Shown piece after piece: positions 22,801 to 31,215 of a stretch of 64,000 nucleotides of DNA. Source of the DNA: Patiria miniata (lineage: Eukaryota > Echinodermata > Asteroidea > Valvatida > Asterinidae); assembly GCF_015706575.1 (NCBI RefSeq), contig NW_024037070.1:7533598-7597597 (forward strand). The letters run 5' to 3'. The first letter of the stretch is position 1; each line of letters opens with the position of its first letter. Below the pieces are notes generated by a model that saw only the letters and a list, made by a program, of their open reading frames with translations, searched no databases and was not told the origin of the DNA. Both the position numbers and the translations under genes were made by a program.

Positions 22801-25071
22801 GGCACCCTGAAATATCAATTTTTTATAAATAGCCACACAAAAGCTGTACAAAATGTCAAGCTTTCCGTGGGTTTGTGCACAAACATGGATGCACCCAACA
22901 GGCTACGGTGCATTGTGTATATAGCTTTATCTCTCTAGTTATTTAAAACTTCTGTTATGTGTACAGCCACAGACAGTCAAAAATATAATAATTATATAAT
23001 AATTTGGGGGACTAATCATCCTAACTCTCAGCTGAGCTATTTCAAGGGAACACTGTATCACATTGCATAAGCAGTCACAGCCAGTCAATCCTGCTTTATG
23101 TAGGAAGGGAGCTCTTAACTGTTAAAAACAGTCATTTTATTGATTTTGAAGAAAATCCACACTCATTGGAGGGGTCACAATTTTCAATCTGATGGTCTTA
23201 TGATGACGTCATTTATACACCCCTTTGGGGAATGTTGCTAGCTACATGTCGATACCCCGTTTGCTACCAAAGACTGTAAATCGTCCAACACCGACAATGG
23301 TTTATGAAAAACGATGCAGTTTGAAAAGTTGCAAATTTAAAGAGTGCGCGAGTCACATGGAAATTGCTGTGCGACAATGTGACACTACCCGAAACGAACG
23401 GCAGGGAACATCAATCGCACCGTGCTTGTATGCATGCGAGCACGTGAAATTGAATTACCCGCGCTTTGCTCGGGCACTGTGTAGTCGATAGGGGCTAATG
23501 AATAACGGGCACGTGTGTTGGCACTCAGCAATTTCTCCTCGCGTATCTCTTAAATTGCAACTTTTCAAACTGCACCATTTCTCATAAACCGTTGTCAATC
23601 TTGGACGATTTACAGTCTTTGGTAGCAAACGGGGTATCAAAATGTATCCAAAAAAATTCCCCAAAGGTGTATATAAATGATGTTATCATAAGACATTCAG
23701 ATTCAACATTTGGATCCCTCCAATGAGTGTGGACTTTCTTTTTTTGCGGTGTTTAGATCTATTGTACACACCAAGTCAAAGATTTGGGGTCTGGACTGGT
23801 TGCCGATGTACAGCAAATCCTTCATGCCCTTGTTGATGACCAGGGCCATGCGTTCTCCTTTCCTCTCTAGTAGAGCGTTAGTAGCCACGGTGGTACCCAT
23901 GCGAATCCACTCTATCTGCGATGTGTCCAATGGCTGGTCAGCTGGCAACAGCTGACCGGTCTCCTACATTGGCAACAAAATGAACATTTCATCAACAAAA
24001 TTCAATACTTTTTATTTTAATACTCATAGGCAGGCCAATTAACACTGTCAATTAAGGCAGTCGCAATGGACGTTTTAACATTATGTAATTTTTTTTTTAC
24101 ATGAATACCTAATTTGATGGATCTATATCCAAAAATGCTATTTTTGTTATCATTGGATGTACAGTCATTCGTAATTCTTGAATGGCAAATTACAAAGTAC
24201 CAAGGTGCATGTACAAAATGCAACACTTTAGACCCTAAGTTTATAGAATGACCAACGCCTGACATTGACAAAAATATGTACAAGGAGATCCCTCCCAGGG
24301 TTAACAGGCTTAAAGCTATAGTCCATCGTGTGCAGCTATCCGAAAAGTAACTGGCGTAATTATTGTTGAAAAACATACTTGGTTGAAAGATAGTAAGAGG
24401 ACTAAACTCCCTGCGAAATTATTCTTTCTGGCAAGCTGTCATTTTGAAGTAATCAACGAAAGAAGGCCTTTCCAACGGTGCTTCTTAAGACGCATCGTAG
24501 GAAATTTAGATTAGTAGTTCGTTTTGTTATTCGGCCAAGCACGCGCAAGCATTGGCACGACGCACACGCACGCGCGGTTGCTATAATTTGTCGGATCAGT
24601 GCGCGACATCGCGTAGCTGCAATCGGCTCAGTGAGAACGTGTCTCGGACGTTGAATTCAGGCCCAATTCAAAACATGATTCAGCAACTTTTGATTTGAAA
24701 TTGAGATCCTATAATGCTGTTTTTCTCGGAATATACAGCCGAAGCTGAGCTGAAACTTCATCAGGTTAGTTGTTCAGTACCCTTCTTTAGATCTTGAGCA
24801 CTTTTGTTGCTTCAAACGAACAAAATGCACAAATTACAAATGATGGACTATATCTTTAAATCTAAACCCTAGGATTGATGATCTGAGGCAAGTAACTCAC
24901 CTGTTGTAGTATGCGGCGTATTCCTTCCCTGGGAGCATCGGGGTAGTTCCCAGGGTCCTCCGACAGTAGTTTCATGACCCTGGTCTGCCCGTCTGGACAT
25001 CGGGCGTAGACGTCGGTAAACGTCCCTCCCCGGTCAATCGCAAAGCGGAACCCCGCCATCGGACTGGACAT
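10839..25071 (-). CDS. OPLAH: 5-oxoprolinase, N-terminal (HyuA) half, 16 exons
   Basis: 5-oxoprolinase hydrolyses 5-oxo-L-proline to glutamate with ATP in the cytosolic glutathione cycle. Exons, 5' to 3': 25071-24901, 23963-23772, 22611-22480, 21732-21626, 20660-20545, 18718-18586, 17741-17629, 17410-17322, 16856-16739, 15959-15817, 15581-15453, 14619-14507, 13056-12886, 12256-12119, 11964-11826, 11015-10839. All have GT-AG borders and the frame is continuous over 727 codons. Landmarks are DRGGTFTDV (13-21), [14 protein letters not shown] near 80-93, the nucleotide-binding GFDMGGTSTDVS (317-328), [13 protein letters not shown] and [13 protein letters not shown] (495-507). The start is the first ATG of exon 1; M5 is an alternative. 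Vertebrate enzymes have about 1288 residues, HyuA followed by HyuB. Here the last exon ends DIKIQ at the HyuA/HyuB border with a good donor (GTAAGTTG), but no HyuB exon is seen. Exon 1 faces EXOSC4. Confidence 0.95.
13263..13290. repeat. Perfect 28-bp palindrome
   Basis: A spacer-free palindrome whose half is CCAACGCTGGTCGG, flanked by T-rich and A-rich sequence that extends the pairing imperfectly. It lies in OPLAH intron 12. Confidence 0.85.
13626..14174. mobile_element. TTTAAAG-ended element, copy A (OPLAH intron 12)
   Basis: Ends are TTAAAGGTAGGGTATATCA and TGATATACTCTACCTTAA, inverted complements with few mismatches. The interior is collinear, in reverse orientation, with 24309-24859: shared words include GCAACAAAAGTGCT, CTGAACAACTAACCTGATGA and GATTGCAGCTACGCGA. 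The outer arm sequence differs between the two copies although each copy's own arms match. Confidence 0.8.
14690..15200. mobile_element. Long-TIR MITE with TA target duplication, copy 2
   Basis: Same family as 8951-9412. Ends are CGGGGTGAGT and ACTCATCATG with TA outside each (14688-14689 and 15201-15202). The right end carries substitutions, so this copy is older or more damaged. It lies in OPLAH intron 11. Confidence 0.75.
16160..16345 (-). repeat. Dispersed repeat, paired with 22790-22945
   Basis: GCGCATCCATGTTTGTGCAC here matches, in reverse complement, GTGCACAAACATGGATGC in OPLAH intron 2, with further similarity on both sides (a TATAGCT word and TACAAAATGT-like words). Both copies are intronic. 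No coding capacity. Confidence 0.55.
17725..17858 (-). repeat. Repeated splice-acceptor segment before OPLAH exon 7
   Basis: The acceptor and first bases of exon 7, CCAG/GTTCAATGG, recur upstream in the intron at steps of 56 and 54 bp. The real acceptor border is at 17741; look-alikes have their first exon-like base at 17797 and near 17851. A more diverged one lies at about 18223, on the far side of a MITE. Each copy keeps AG followed by GTTCAAT. Use of the 17797 site would add 56 bases and shift the frame. Confidence 0.85.
17874..18204. mobile_element. TTAGGCC-family MITE, copy 2
   Basis: The ends are TTAGGCCAAAAAAAAA and a T run followed by GCCTTAG. The inner arms read GTCTCCGGTTTCTGGTAT and ATACCAGAAACCGGAGAC, exact complements but different from the arm words of copy 1. 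GCCGCGTCGCCGC near the right end is shared with copy 1. It is inserted within the repeated exon-7 acceptor array. Confidence 0.85.
18298..18496. repeat. TTAACCCTAAC-family element, short subfamily
   Basis: The left end is TTAACCCTAACTTCCCC and the right end GGGATTTAGAGTTAA. The left arm has ACTCCATCAAAATCCAT and the interior answers with TGATGGAGTATGATGGAC and GGTGGATTTTTGGGG. The element-specific word differs from that of the 216-617 copy. It lies in OPLAH intron 6. Confidence 0.65.
18976..19978 (-). repeat. Minisatellite, 145-bp unit, 7 copies
   Basis: CACTGTGACCTTGACCC recurs at 18976, 19121, 19266, 19411, 19556, 19701 and 19846, exactly 145 bases apart. Variants alternate (TATTTCTCAAGTTATCGCG against TATATCTCAAGTTATCACG), giving a partial 290-bp higher-order unit. 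It continues into a CA/CCCA tract. The open minus-strand frames are a by-product. It lies in OPLAH intron 5. Confidence 0.95.
19981..20057. repeat. (CA)n/(CCCA)n simple repeat
   Basis: CACACACACCCACACACCC grading into CCCACCCACCCACCC. It is followed by a GGACAAGGCGGAAA stretch and a GC-rich hairpin, GCCCCTTCGGCTTCGCCG, ending GGGGCATAAC. This closing motif looks like the end of the element from which the minisatellite expanded. Confidence 0.9.
20305..20530. repeat. TTAACCCTAAC-family element, GTTGGAATCT subfamily
   Basis: The left end is TAACCTAACCTCCCCC and the right end CTAGGGAGTTAGGGTT. The word GTTGGAATCT followed by CAGGATGGGT occurs twice, near 20353 and 20466. It lies in OPLAH intron 5 close to the donor of exon 5. 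Confidence 0.6.
20742..21065 (+). mobile_element. tRNA-derived SINE
   Basis: The head is tRNA-like: box A TGGTCCAATGG at 20751-20761 and box B GGGTTTGAATCC at 20794-20805, 33 bases apart as in RNA polymerase III promoters. A conserved-looking body follows (CTTGAGCAAGGCACTTTACC, GGATGGGACGTAAAGCCG), and the copy ends in a T run at 21055-21064. It is inserted in OPLAH intron 4, antisense to the gene. The acceptor arm is not paired, so it is not a working tRNA gene. Confidence 0.85.
22023..22287. mobile_element. TTAGGCC-family MITE, copy 3
   Basis: The ends are TTAGGCCCCAAAAAAGTAG and a T run followed by GGCCTTA. The inner arms read GTTCTGCTTCCGATTAC and GTAATCGGAAGCAGAAC, exact complements and unlike the arms of the other copies. 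GGGTAGGTGGGTAGG and AATAGGGTAGGTAGGG lie just inside each arm, in the same orientation. OPLAH intron 3. Confidence 0.85.
22790..22945 (+). repeat. Dispersed repeat, paired with 16160-16345
   Basis: Contains GTGCACAAACATGGATGC, the reverse complement of a stretch in intron 9. OPLAH intron 2. Confidence 0.5.
23151..23738. mobile_element. Foldback element, arms about 200 bp
   Basis: The left end GAAAATCCACACTCATTGGA pairs with the right TCCAATGAGTGTGGACTTTC. Inner arms share GTTTGCTACCAAAGACTGT and the inverse. The centre, about 23350-23540, is unpaired. The right end comes within 35 bases of the 3' border of OPLAH exon 2. Confidence 0.85.
24309..24859. mobile_element. TTTAAAG-ended element, copy B (OPLAH intron 1)
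   Basis: Reverse-orientation relative of 13626-14174. Its ends are CTTAAAGCTATAGTCCATC and GATGGACTATATCTTTAAA: the copy's own arms match each other but differ from copy A in the outer 15 bases. It ends about 40 bases from the donor of OPLAH exon 1. Confidence 0.8.
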
Positions 25072-25264
25072 GACTGAAAAATGCCGTCACACCGAACCTG
25101 CTCGTGGGTTAATCTGCAATGCAAATGAAGGAAATACAAAAAATTTAAGCCCAAATATATACTGTTTACATGCTTTGACAAGTTTTAAAAGAGCTTTACT
25201 GACCATATACAGTTCTTTTTAATTTTTAGTGAGGGGGATCCCAAGACTAATTTCATTGGGGGGA

Positions 25265-25435
25265 GAAAGTGGTGTAAGGACAACAAAGCAAGGAGCTGGA
25301 CACCATCCGATTGTTGGGGGCTTTTCAAAGCACACGATCTTGGCCACTGTTAATCGGACAATAGGTGCCGCTATTTGTTGCCGACAGAAACATGATTTTA
25401 CCGACAGACACATGATTTTGCTGACAGGACAATGA
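25265..25435 (+). repeat. Dispersed repeat, paired with 54975-55105
   Basis: CGATCTTGGCCACTGTTAAT, then CGGACAATAGGTGCCGCTAT, then reiterated CCGACAGA-CATGATTTT words. A diverged copy with the same order lies at 54975-55105 in the GPR158-like gene. Confidence 0.6.
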
Positions 25436-26150
25436 TTTTCCACACAAAAAACCAACACCCCCAATAAAAATAAATGGAAGGGAAGGGGGGGGGGTGTTGA
25501 CATCCCCTAGTGACACCTGTGTACATCTAGCTCATACATGTCACTGTAGCAGGGTTAGACTTGGTACCTTCTTAGGACAACTGTTATGCCACACACTACA
25601 AGTACACTAGCTCACTTTAGTAAAAATGTATTATTCCAGTATCATGCACATATACGAAACTATATGAATTTACAAATAATAATTTTGGACAATTAATACA
25701 AACATGACTTACAGGATTGGTATGCAATACAAAAAGCTGCCATACTTCATACACCAATACACCAAAAGTGATCCGACCAAATTCGATTGAAGTAAATTGC
25801 AAATATGTTGTACACGCAGGCCTGTCTCACAAACTGCTAAGTCACCGTTAAAACTGTCGAGTCATTGCAACTAGAAATGTACACCACTCTTGAATTAAAA
25901 TCCAAATTAGGCGAAGTAGAAAAAAAACATGTTTCTCGTCCCCGCCCGCTTCCTTTTTGGAGGCCGCCTGGATTTTATTATTTTTTTTATTTTTGAAAAA
26001 TGCAGTAAAAAAACAACGAAAAAGTCCACAAATTCATCGGAAAATAAATTGTAGACCAATACAAGTCTAAACGACACTGTAAATATGTTCAGTTCTCTTG
26101 TCCAACTTATCTTTCATTTTAAAAGTGTCTTTGAACAGTGGAAACACCAA

Positions 26151-26225
26151 CAATTGCCGCGTCGCCACATCAATTTTGGAACTTTGGTCTGACCAGAGAC
26201 CGACTATTTTTTTTTTTTGGCCTAA
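26151..26225. mobile_element. TTAGGCC-family right end (copy 4)
   Basis: GCCGCGTCGCCACATC, then CTGACCAGAGACCGA, a T run and GGCCTAA. These match the right end of 8516-8905. A possible left end at about 25908 (TTAGGCGAAGTAG, then an A run) carries a different arm word (GTTTCTCGTCCCCGCC), so either this is a hybrid or the left part belongs to something else. Confidence 0.6.
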
Positions 26226-26518
26226 CTGATGCATTCAATTAAGCCAATTAACAGGAATATTATCTAGGGGTGAGGTTTAGGCCCTAAATAAAATTATTGT
26301 GTGTGTACCGATATATTATATGTACACCTTGGTATCAATATTTTTGGGGACCATGTTTGGACTATAATGAAAACCTATAGGCTCAGTGTGCTTACACTAT
26401 TTCAAAGTATAGATAGATTTCCATTATGCACCAATACTCTGGCCTTTTATTTGCATAAATTCTCTTGTGACAGTCAGATCAAACTTGGTCATGATCTACC
26501 AAGCTCTGACATTTATGC

Positions 26519-26737
26519 TTAACCCCTTAAGGACGGTTATAATGGGGACATTCCTCCACACATAGAGCAAGTGGCCCGCATGACTGCACAGCCTTTGTGT
26601 GGTAGCGGGACTGCACAAAAGCAGCAGCTGTGGAACTACCCACTAGCTGTGTGCCATGGCATACCACAGCTGGCAACTGCATTCCAATGAGGATTAGCGG
26701 CCGCGGCCATGACCGCTTCCCATGCGCATGGGGTTAA
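26519..26737. mobile_element. Inverted-repeat element with TTAA ends
   Basis: Begins TTAACCCCTTAAGG and ends GCATGGGGTTAA. The interior has palindromic GC-rich words (GCGGCCGCGGCC). The short TTAA-type ends suggest a piggyBac-like target, but the arms beyond 8 bases match poorly. Confidence 0.45.
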
Positions 26738-27072
26738 ACCAGTTTGAATACATGCATGTATAGGCCTATACTGCACAACTACTTACATGTACTGCTAACA
26801 GTGCTACCAATTATATGCCTGATGTGAAAACAGCTGACAATTGTTACAACAGCTGTAGACTTCCCCTGTGTGAGTGCACAATGGGATTTTGATCAAGGTT
26901 TTTTGGACTGCTCATCAGTGTGGAATAGTCAAGTCATGCGCTGTGTGTACACAATGCCATTCAGCATGATCTTTGGTGTTTGCATTACCAGATTCTGCCA
27001 GATTATAAATATTAATACAATTGTACGTAGTAATAGGGGGGAGGGGCGCGCAGGGGATGGCCCCCATTGGTT

Positions 27073-27100
27073 CCCCCCCCCCCCCCCCCCCCCCCCCCCC
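27073..27100 (+). repeat. Poly-C tract (28 C)
   Basis: Uninterrupted C run, one of two within 135 bases in the OPLAH-EXOSC4 spacer. Confidence 0.9.
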
Positions 27101-27183
27101 GGCCATGGCAATTAAAACCAAAGTCAAGAAATCCAAGATGACCAAAACTGACCATTAAGCAGGCATTATGATTATGCAAAGTG

Positions 27184-27207
27184 CCCCCCCCCCCCCCCCC
27201 CCCCCCT
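27184..27207 (+). repeat. Poly-C tract (24 C)
   Basis: Uninterrupted C run, about 410 bases upstream of the EXOSC4 start codon. Confidence 0.9.
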
Positions 27208-27618
27208 GCATGCCCCGCTGGATACACCAAATAAGACCTAGGATAGGAGTTTGCATTTCTACTTTTTTATGATCTCAATATTTGATTTTTGGTTTCTTCT
27301 ACAGTATTCATACCTCCATCATGTCCATGTTTTTAATAATCACTAATCTGTGTTTTTAGCTGGCCAGCCTGCCTCCTTAGCTTACCTTCATTCACGACCA
27401 CGCCTCCGCGCTGAACTACAGCGTATTTATAAACTGGCGCCAGAGTTCAGCTGCTTCACTGTTTTGTGTATTATGTTTTCGTTGAAAATCCCATGGACAG
27501 TCCAAGTACCAGTTTAGTCATTGTCCTTTTCATTAACACATTTTTCAACGACAAACAAGGACGGGGACCAGACTATATATGCTGCGAGAAATAATTTGGC
27601 GCAGGCAACAGCCAAAAA

Positions 27619-29435
27619 ATGGCAGGAATCGAACTCCTTTCCGATCAAGGATTTCGCGTTGATGGACGAAGGCCGCACGAGCTTCGGAAGATCCAGTGTC
27701 GAATGGGTGTATTCAGGCAAGCGGATGGATCAGCCTACATTGAGCAAGGAAACACAAGGGCACTTGCAACGGTTTACGGACCGCATGAGGTAAAACACGT
27801 GCCGTCGCGTTGGTTTGCCACATTGAATACCTATTTCCGACACAAACGTGAGGGCGCTCTTTAAATTTATTGGTGAACCATTACCTTAATAATATATTGC
27901 ATTGACTGAACCACAACTTGAGTAACTCTAGCCCCATAAATGTGGCCAATTTACTGGACTACCTCCGTAAATAAAGGCCACACTTCCACCATGTGTAAAA
28001 AGATGTCGAACTTTGTCAAATTTTGATTTTCACATTTTTAGGCTTAGCTTGTCAAATGTTTGTAGTTTATTTTTGCTTTAGAATATAGAAGCATAGGCCT
28101 ACTCACTAGGCTAAACAGAAAGTGCTGCCTTTTTCAGATGTCTATTTTTCGTGAAATTTCCAGATTCGTTTGCACATGTTCGCGTATCAAAATTTCTACA
28201 TGAAATTTCACGAAAATTAGACATCTGGATCTGAAAAAGGCAGCACTTTCTGATTAGCCTATAATCATTACAACTCTGGTATTCATAAACAATCTGACTT
28301 GTCTTCATTGAATACCAGGCTTCAGGTGGCCGAGTTAGGGCCCAGCATGACCGTGTGACCATCAACTGCCAGTATAGCATGGCCACCTTCAGCACAGGCG
28401 AGCGCAAGAAGAGGCCCATGGGTGACCGGAAGTCACAAGAGATGTCCCAGAACCTACAGAGGACCTTCGAGGCAGCTATCATGACACAACTGTACCCACG
28501 CTCACAGATTGACATCTATGTGCAGGTCGGTTTGGGTTTTAAATTTAGGACTCCAAATACATGTACTTAACAAAAGTACACATATTTGGAGTGTTGGAGT
28601 TTTGGTAAATTCATGCAAGTTTCTAGAAGACTTTGCATGGTGGATTTGCATGGTGGTTTTGCAACACCAGTATGTACGATCACACATGTTGAAACTTGAC
28701 TTGAAATGTGCCGTTGGCCAGTAAAACATGCATGCATTTGCACACCAGTTTTCACTGGTTGCCATGATAACCCATTCAGCACTCCAGACCCAAGAACCAG
28801 TGACTTCCCAGAAATTGGGTCTGGGAGTTAGATAAGCCGATGCATAAAATTCCCAGTTGTTCAAACTCCCCTATAGGTCTGATTACGACCCAAATAAGAT
28901 TCCTGCAGTTTCTTTCCTGAATTCAACAAAAATCTACATTCTTTTGATACTGCACAAATTTAAGTGCAACAGAATTTGCGAACTGTTGGGAGCTTTTAGC
29001 TTTAACACTCTTAGATCATGAATCTTCATGATTTGAGTCTTAAGGATAATTTTGCTCCAAATTTTTTGGCAGGTCTTGCAGGCAGACGGCGGGAACTACT
29101 GTGCCTGCGTCAACGCCGCCACACTGGCCATCATTGATGCAGGTATCCCCATGAGGGACTACGTGTGTGCCTGCTCGGCCGGCTTTGTCAGCGACACGCC
29201 CCTGGTGGACATCAGCTACCTGGAGGAGTCGCTGGGTGGCCCCGACATGATCGTGGCGCTCCTGCCAAAATCGGAACAGATCGCGCTGTTCCAGCTGAAC
29301 TCGCGCCTACACGCGGACCACTTGTCCAAAGTGTTGGACATGGCCACAAAGGGTTGCAAAGACATCCACACCGTGCTGGACGGCGCGGTCCGAGACCATG
29401 TCAGTGAAGTCACAGACAGCATGGCTAGGAGCTGA
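27619..29435 (+). CDS. EXOSC4: Exosome complex component RRP41 (EXOSC4), 3 exons
   Basis: A subunit of the nine-subunit RNA exosome core, which channels RNA to the associated nucleases in nucleus and cytoplasm. Exons are 27619-27789, 28319-28525 and 29073-29435, all ending or starting in phase 0 with GT-AG borders, giving 246 residues against 245 in human. The protein opens MAGIELLSDQGFRVDGRRP and carries the RNase PH fold words GNTRALATVYGPHE, YSMATFSTGERKKRP, FEAAIMTQLYPRSQIDIYVQ and DAGIPMRDYVCACSAGFV. Like other animal RRP41 proteins it is expected to lack phosphorolytic activity. The start is the only ATG giving the conserved N terminus. Intron 1 carries a small foldback element. A polyadenylation-type AATAAA lies at 30190-30195. 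Confidence 0.97.
28108..28261. mobile_element. Small foldback MITE in EXOSC4 intron 1
   Basis: The arms AGAAAGTGCTGCCTTTTTCA and TGAAAAAGGCAGCACTTTCT pair exactly, extended inward by GATGTCTATTTTTCGTGAAA and its near inverse. Loop about 45 bases. AGGCTAA and TTAGCCT mark the outer ends. Confidence 0.85.
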
Positions 29436-30189
29436 AACACAGTGATAAACCTTGATTGTTTTTACTCGAGCAACAAGACCATGAAGCGGGGTCTTTCTTG
29501 CAAGCTTTGTGATCTGTAGACGTGTAAAATTTTGTAGAAACTGTGCCTAATGGCAGACACAGTAGGAGGGCACTGTTTGGTGGCTAATTGCTTTGAGCTC
29601 TCATTGGATGATTTTTGTGTAACTGATGACCCAGGGTCAACGCGTTCTCAGATTTCATTGGATCTACTGTTTATCGGCTGACGTAGGTCGGCTATTCCGT
29701 ATGTTCCCTTTCGAACAAGATGTATATGACCTACCATGACCTGCACTTCTTTTGCAAGATTTTGTGGGGGGAAAAACAAACCCAGTAGCACCTTAAGATA
29801 AGGGCGGTGTGGACTAGTGAAGGTTCTATTTGGAATTGGTAATTAGTGCCCTCTTTTTGTGCCCAACATGTCTCAAAAAGCAGGCATGCAACTTTTCCTC
29901 GGATCAGCTGATTTCCTCTTTTTTTACTTCCCAGGTGTGCCATTAAAAATGGAAAAACACTGTACAAAGTCTTGGAAAGATTTGAATTTCCACTTTTTTG
30001 TGTGTGACTTCCCAGTTGCATGCCTGAAAAAGGCTACAATAGAGCCAGAAATACCTTTTTGTTTAAGCTTTGCTGCAAAGAGACCGGTTCAAACCAGCCC
30101 AATTGCTTGCGGAGCCAATCCTTTCCCGAAGGCTTACTTGGTATCAGGATCTTTATGACAGTTGCTTACATGTATGTTTGATAAAAGAC

Positions 30190-30195
30190 AATAAA
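30190..30195 (+). terminator. Likely EXOSC4 polyadenylation signal
   Basis: AATAAA about 755 bases after the EXOSC4 stop codon, followed within 60 bases by T-rich sequence. Position-based inference. Confidence 0.4.
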
Positions 30196-30844
30196 ATCAC
30201 GAAACAGTATAAGTAACATCAAGACAACAGAGGTGTTTCTTTTTTCAACATGCTTGTTTATTTTTTTCTCTAAATTAACTTTTATTAAAGAGTTTCAATA
30301 AATTTCTTTTGAAGACAAATCAGTGAATTTTCATACATCTATTATTAATTCTTCTGCAAGACAGTTCGGGCTCCCTTGCAAGTTGTGGACACTTCCACGT
30401 CCTCGTGAGATTTTGTTAATATTGATATTTATCTTTTCCTACAAAACCTTGAGAATGTTGGCGAGTGCAACACTGTGTCTGCAAATCTTTCGTTTGTTCA
30501 GGCTTTACTCTTCACTGTATTGAACTTTTAATAACATTGATTCTTATCTGTTCAAGAAAAACATGTGGTCAATTGGAAATGCACTTCAACAACAAGGTTT
30601 TGAGTAAAGGCAGTTATACAATCATCGTGTCCATACATCCTTGTTAAATTACTCGGGAAGCATTATGCAGCCATGCATGTTTTGAGTTCATTTTATGTCT
30701 GTCGAGTACCCTCATGTGTAGGCTTACAACTCAGAATTGGTCTTGTATGCAGCGGACACATATGCACTGAATGTGAGCACATGAAAGCCGCCGCTTTAAT
30801 TAACACTCCTATGCAAACATACCTTCTGTGCAAAGTTGTCCTTC

Positions 30845-31078
30845 CAGTCAAAATCAATCAAGTGACTGTTTTTTAACAGTTAAAGAGCTCCCAGCCTACC
30901 GGTGCATAGAGCAGGATTGACTGGCTGTGACTGTTTATGTACCTTAATACATCTATGCTTTGAATGTAGATGATTGATAAGCCAGCTGTGCCCACCACTT
31001 GCCCGCTTTTGTCTGTTGACTGAATTTGACTAGTCACAGTGCTTGCTTCAAATGTGATCTGACTCTTGGTGACTACCC
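30845..31078. repeat. Dispersed repeat (three copies in window)
   Basis: CAGTCAAAATCAATCAAGT, AGCAGGATTGAC and TTTGACTAGTCACAGTGC recur in the same order at 37828-37975, and in reverse at about 23050-23145 (without the last word). Function unknown; no coding frame. Confidence 0.65.
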
Positions 31079-31215
31079 TTAAGCCCGGTTCACGCGAACG
31101 TATGTGCGAAGCGAAATTCATGTCGTCAACAATGGTGGACGCGCTTCGAATGTATTGTTGACATCACAAATTTCGCTTCGCTTTCGCTTTCGTGTGAAGT
31201 ATGAACCGGGCTTAA
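31079..31215. mobile_element. Palindromic TTAA element (CCGGTTCA family), copy 1
   Basis: TTAAGCCCGGTTCA and TGAACCGGGCTTAA are exact inverse ends. Inner arms read GCGAAGCGAAATT and AATTTCGCTTCGC around a GACGTCAAC-like centre. The TTAA at each end is the target motif of piggyBac-type transposons. A related copy lies at 55575-55719. Confidence 0.75.

Larger units (their letters stand above)
25072..27618. other. Intergenic region between divergent OPLAH and EXOSC4
   Basis: About 2.5 kb separating two head-to-head genes. It holds repeats (25265-25435, 25908-26225, 26519-26737) and two long C runs (27073-27100, 27184-27207). The 250 bases before EXOSC4 lack recognised repeats and contain a TATTTATA word at 27424-27431, about 190 bases upstream of the ATG; this is the most likely EXOSC4 promoter area. 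No CpG-island-like stretch stands out. Confidence 0.55.
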
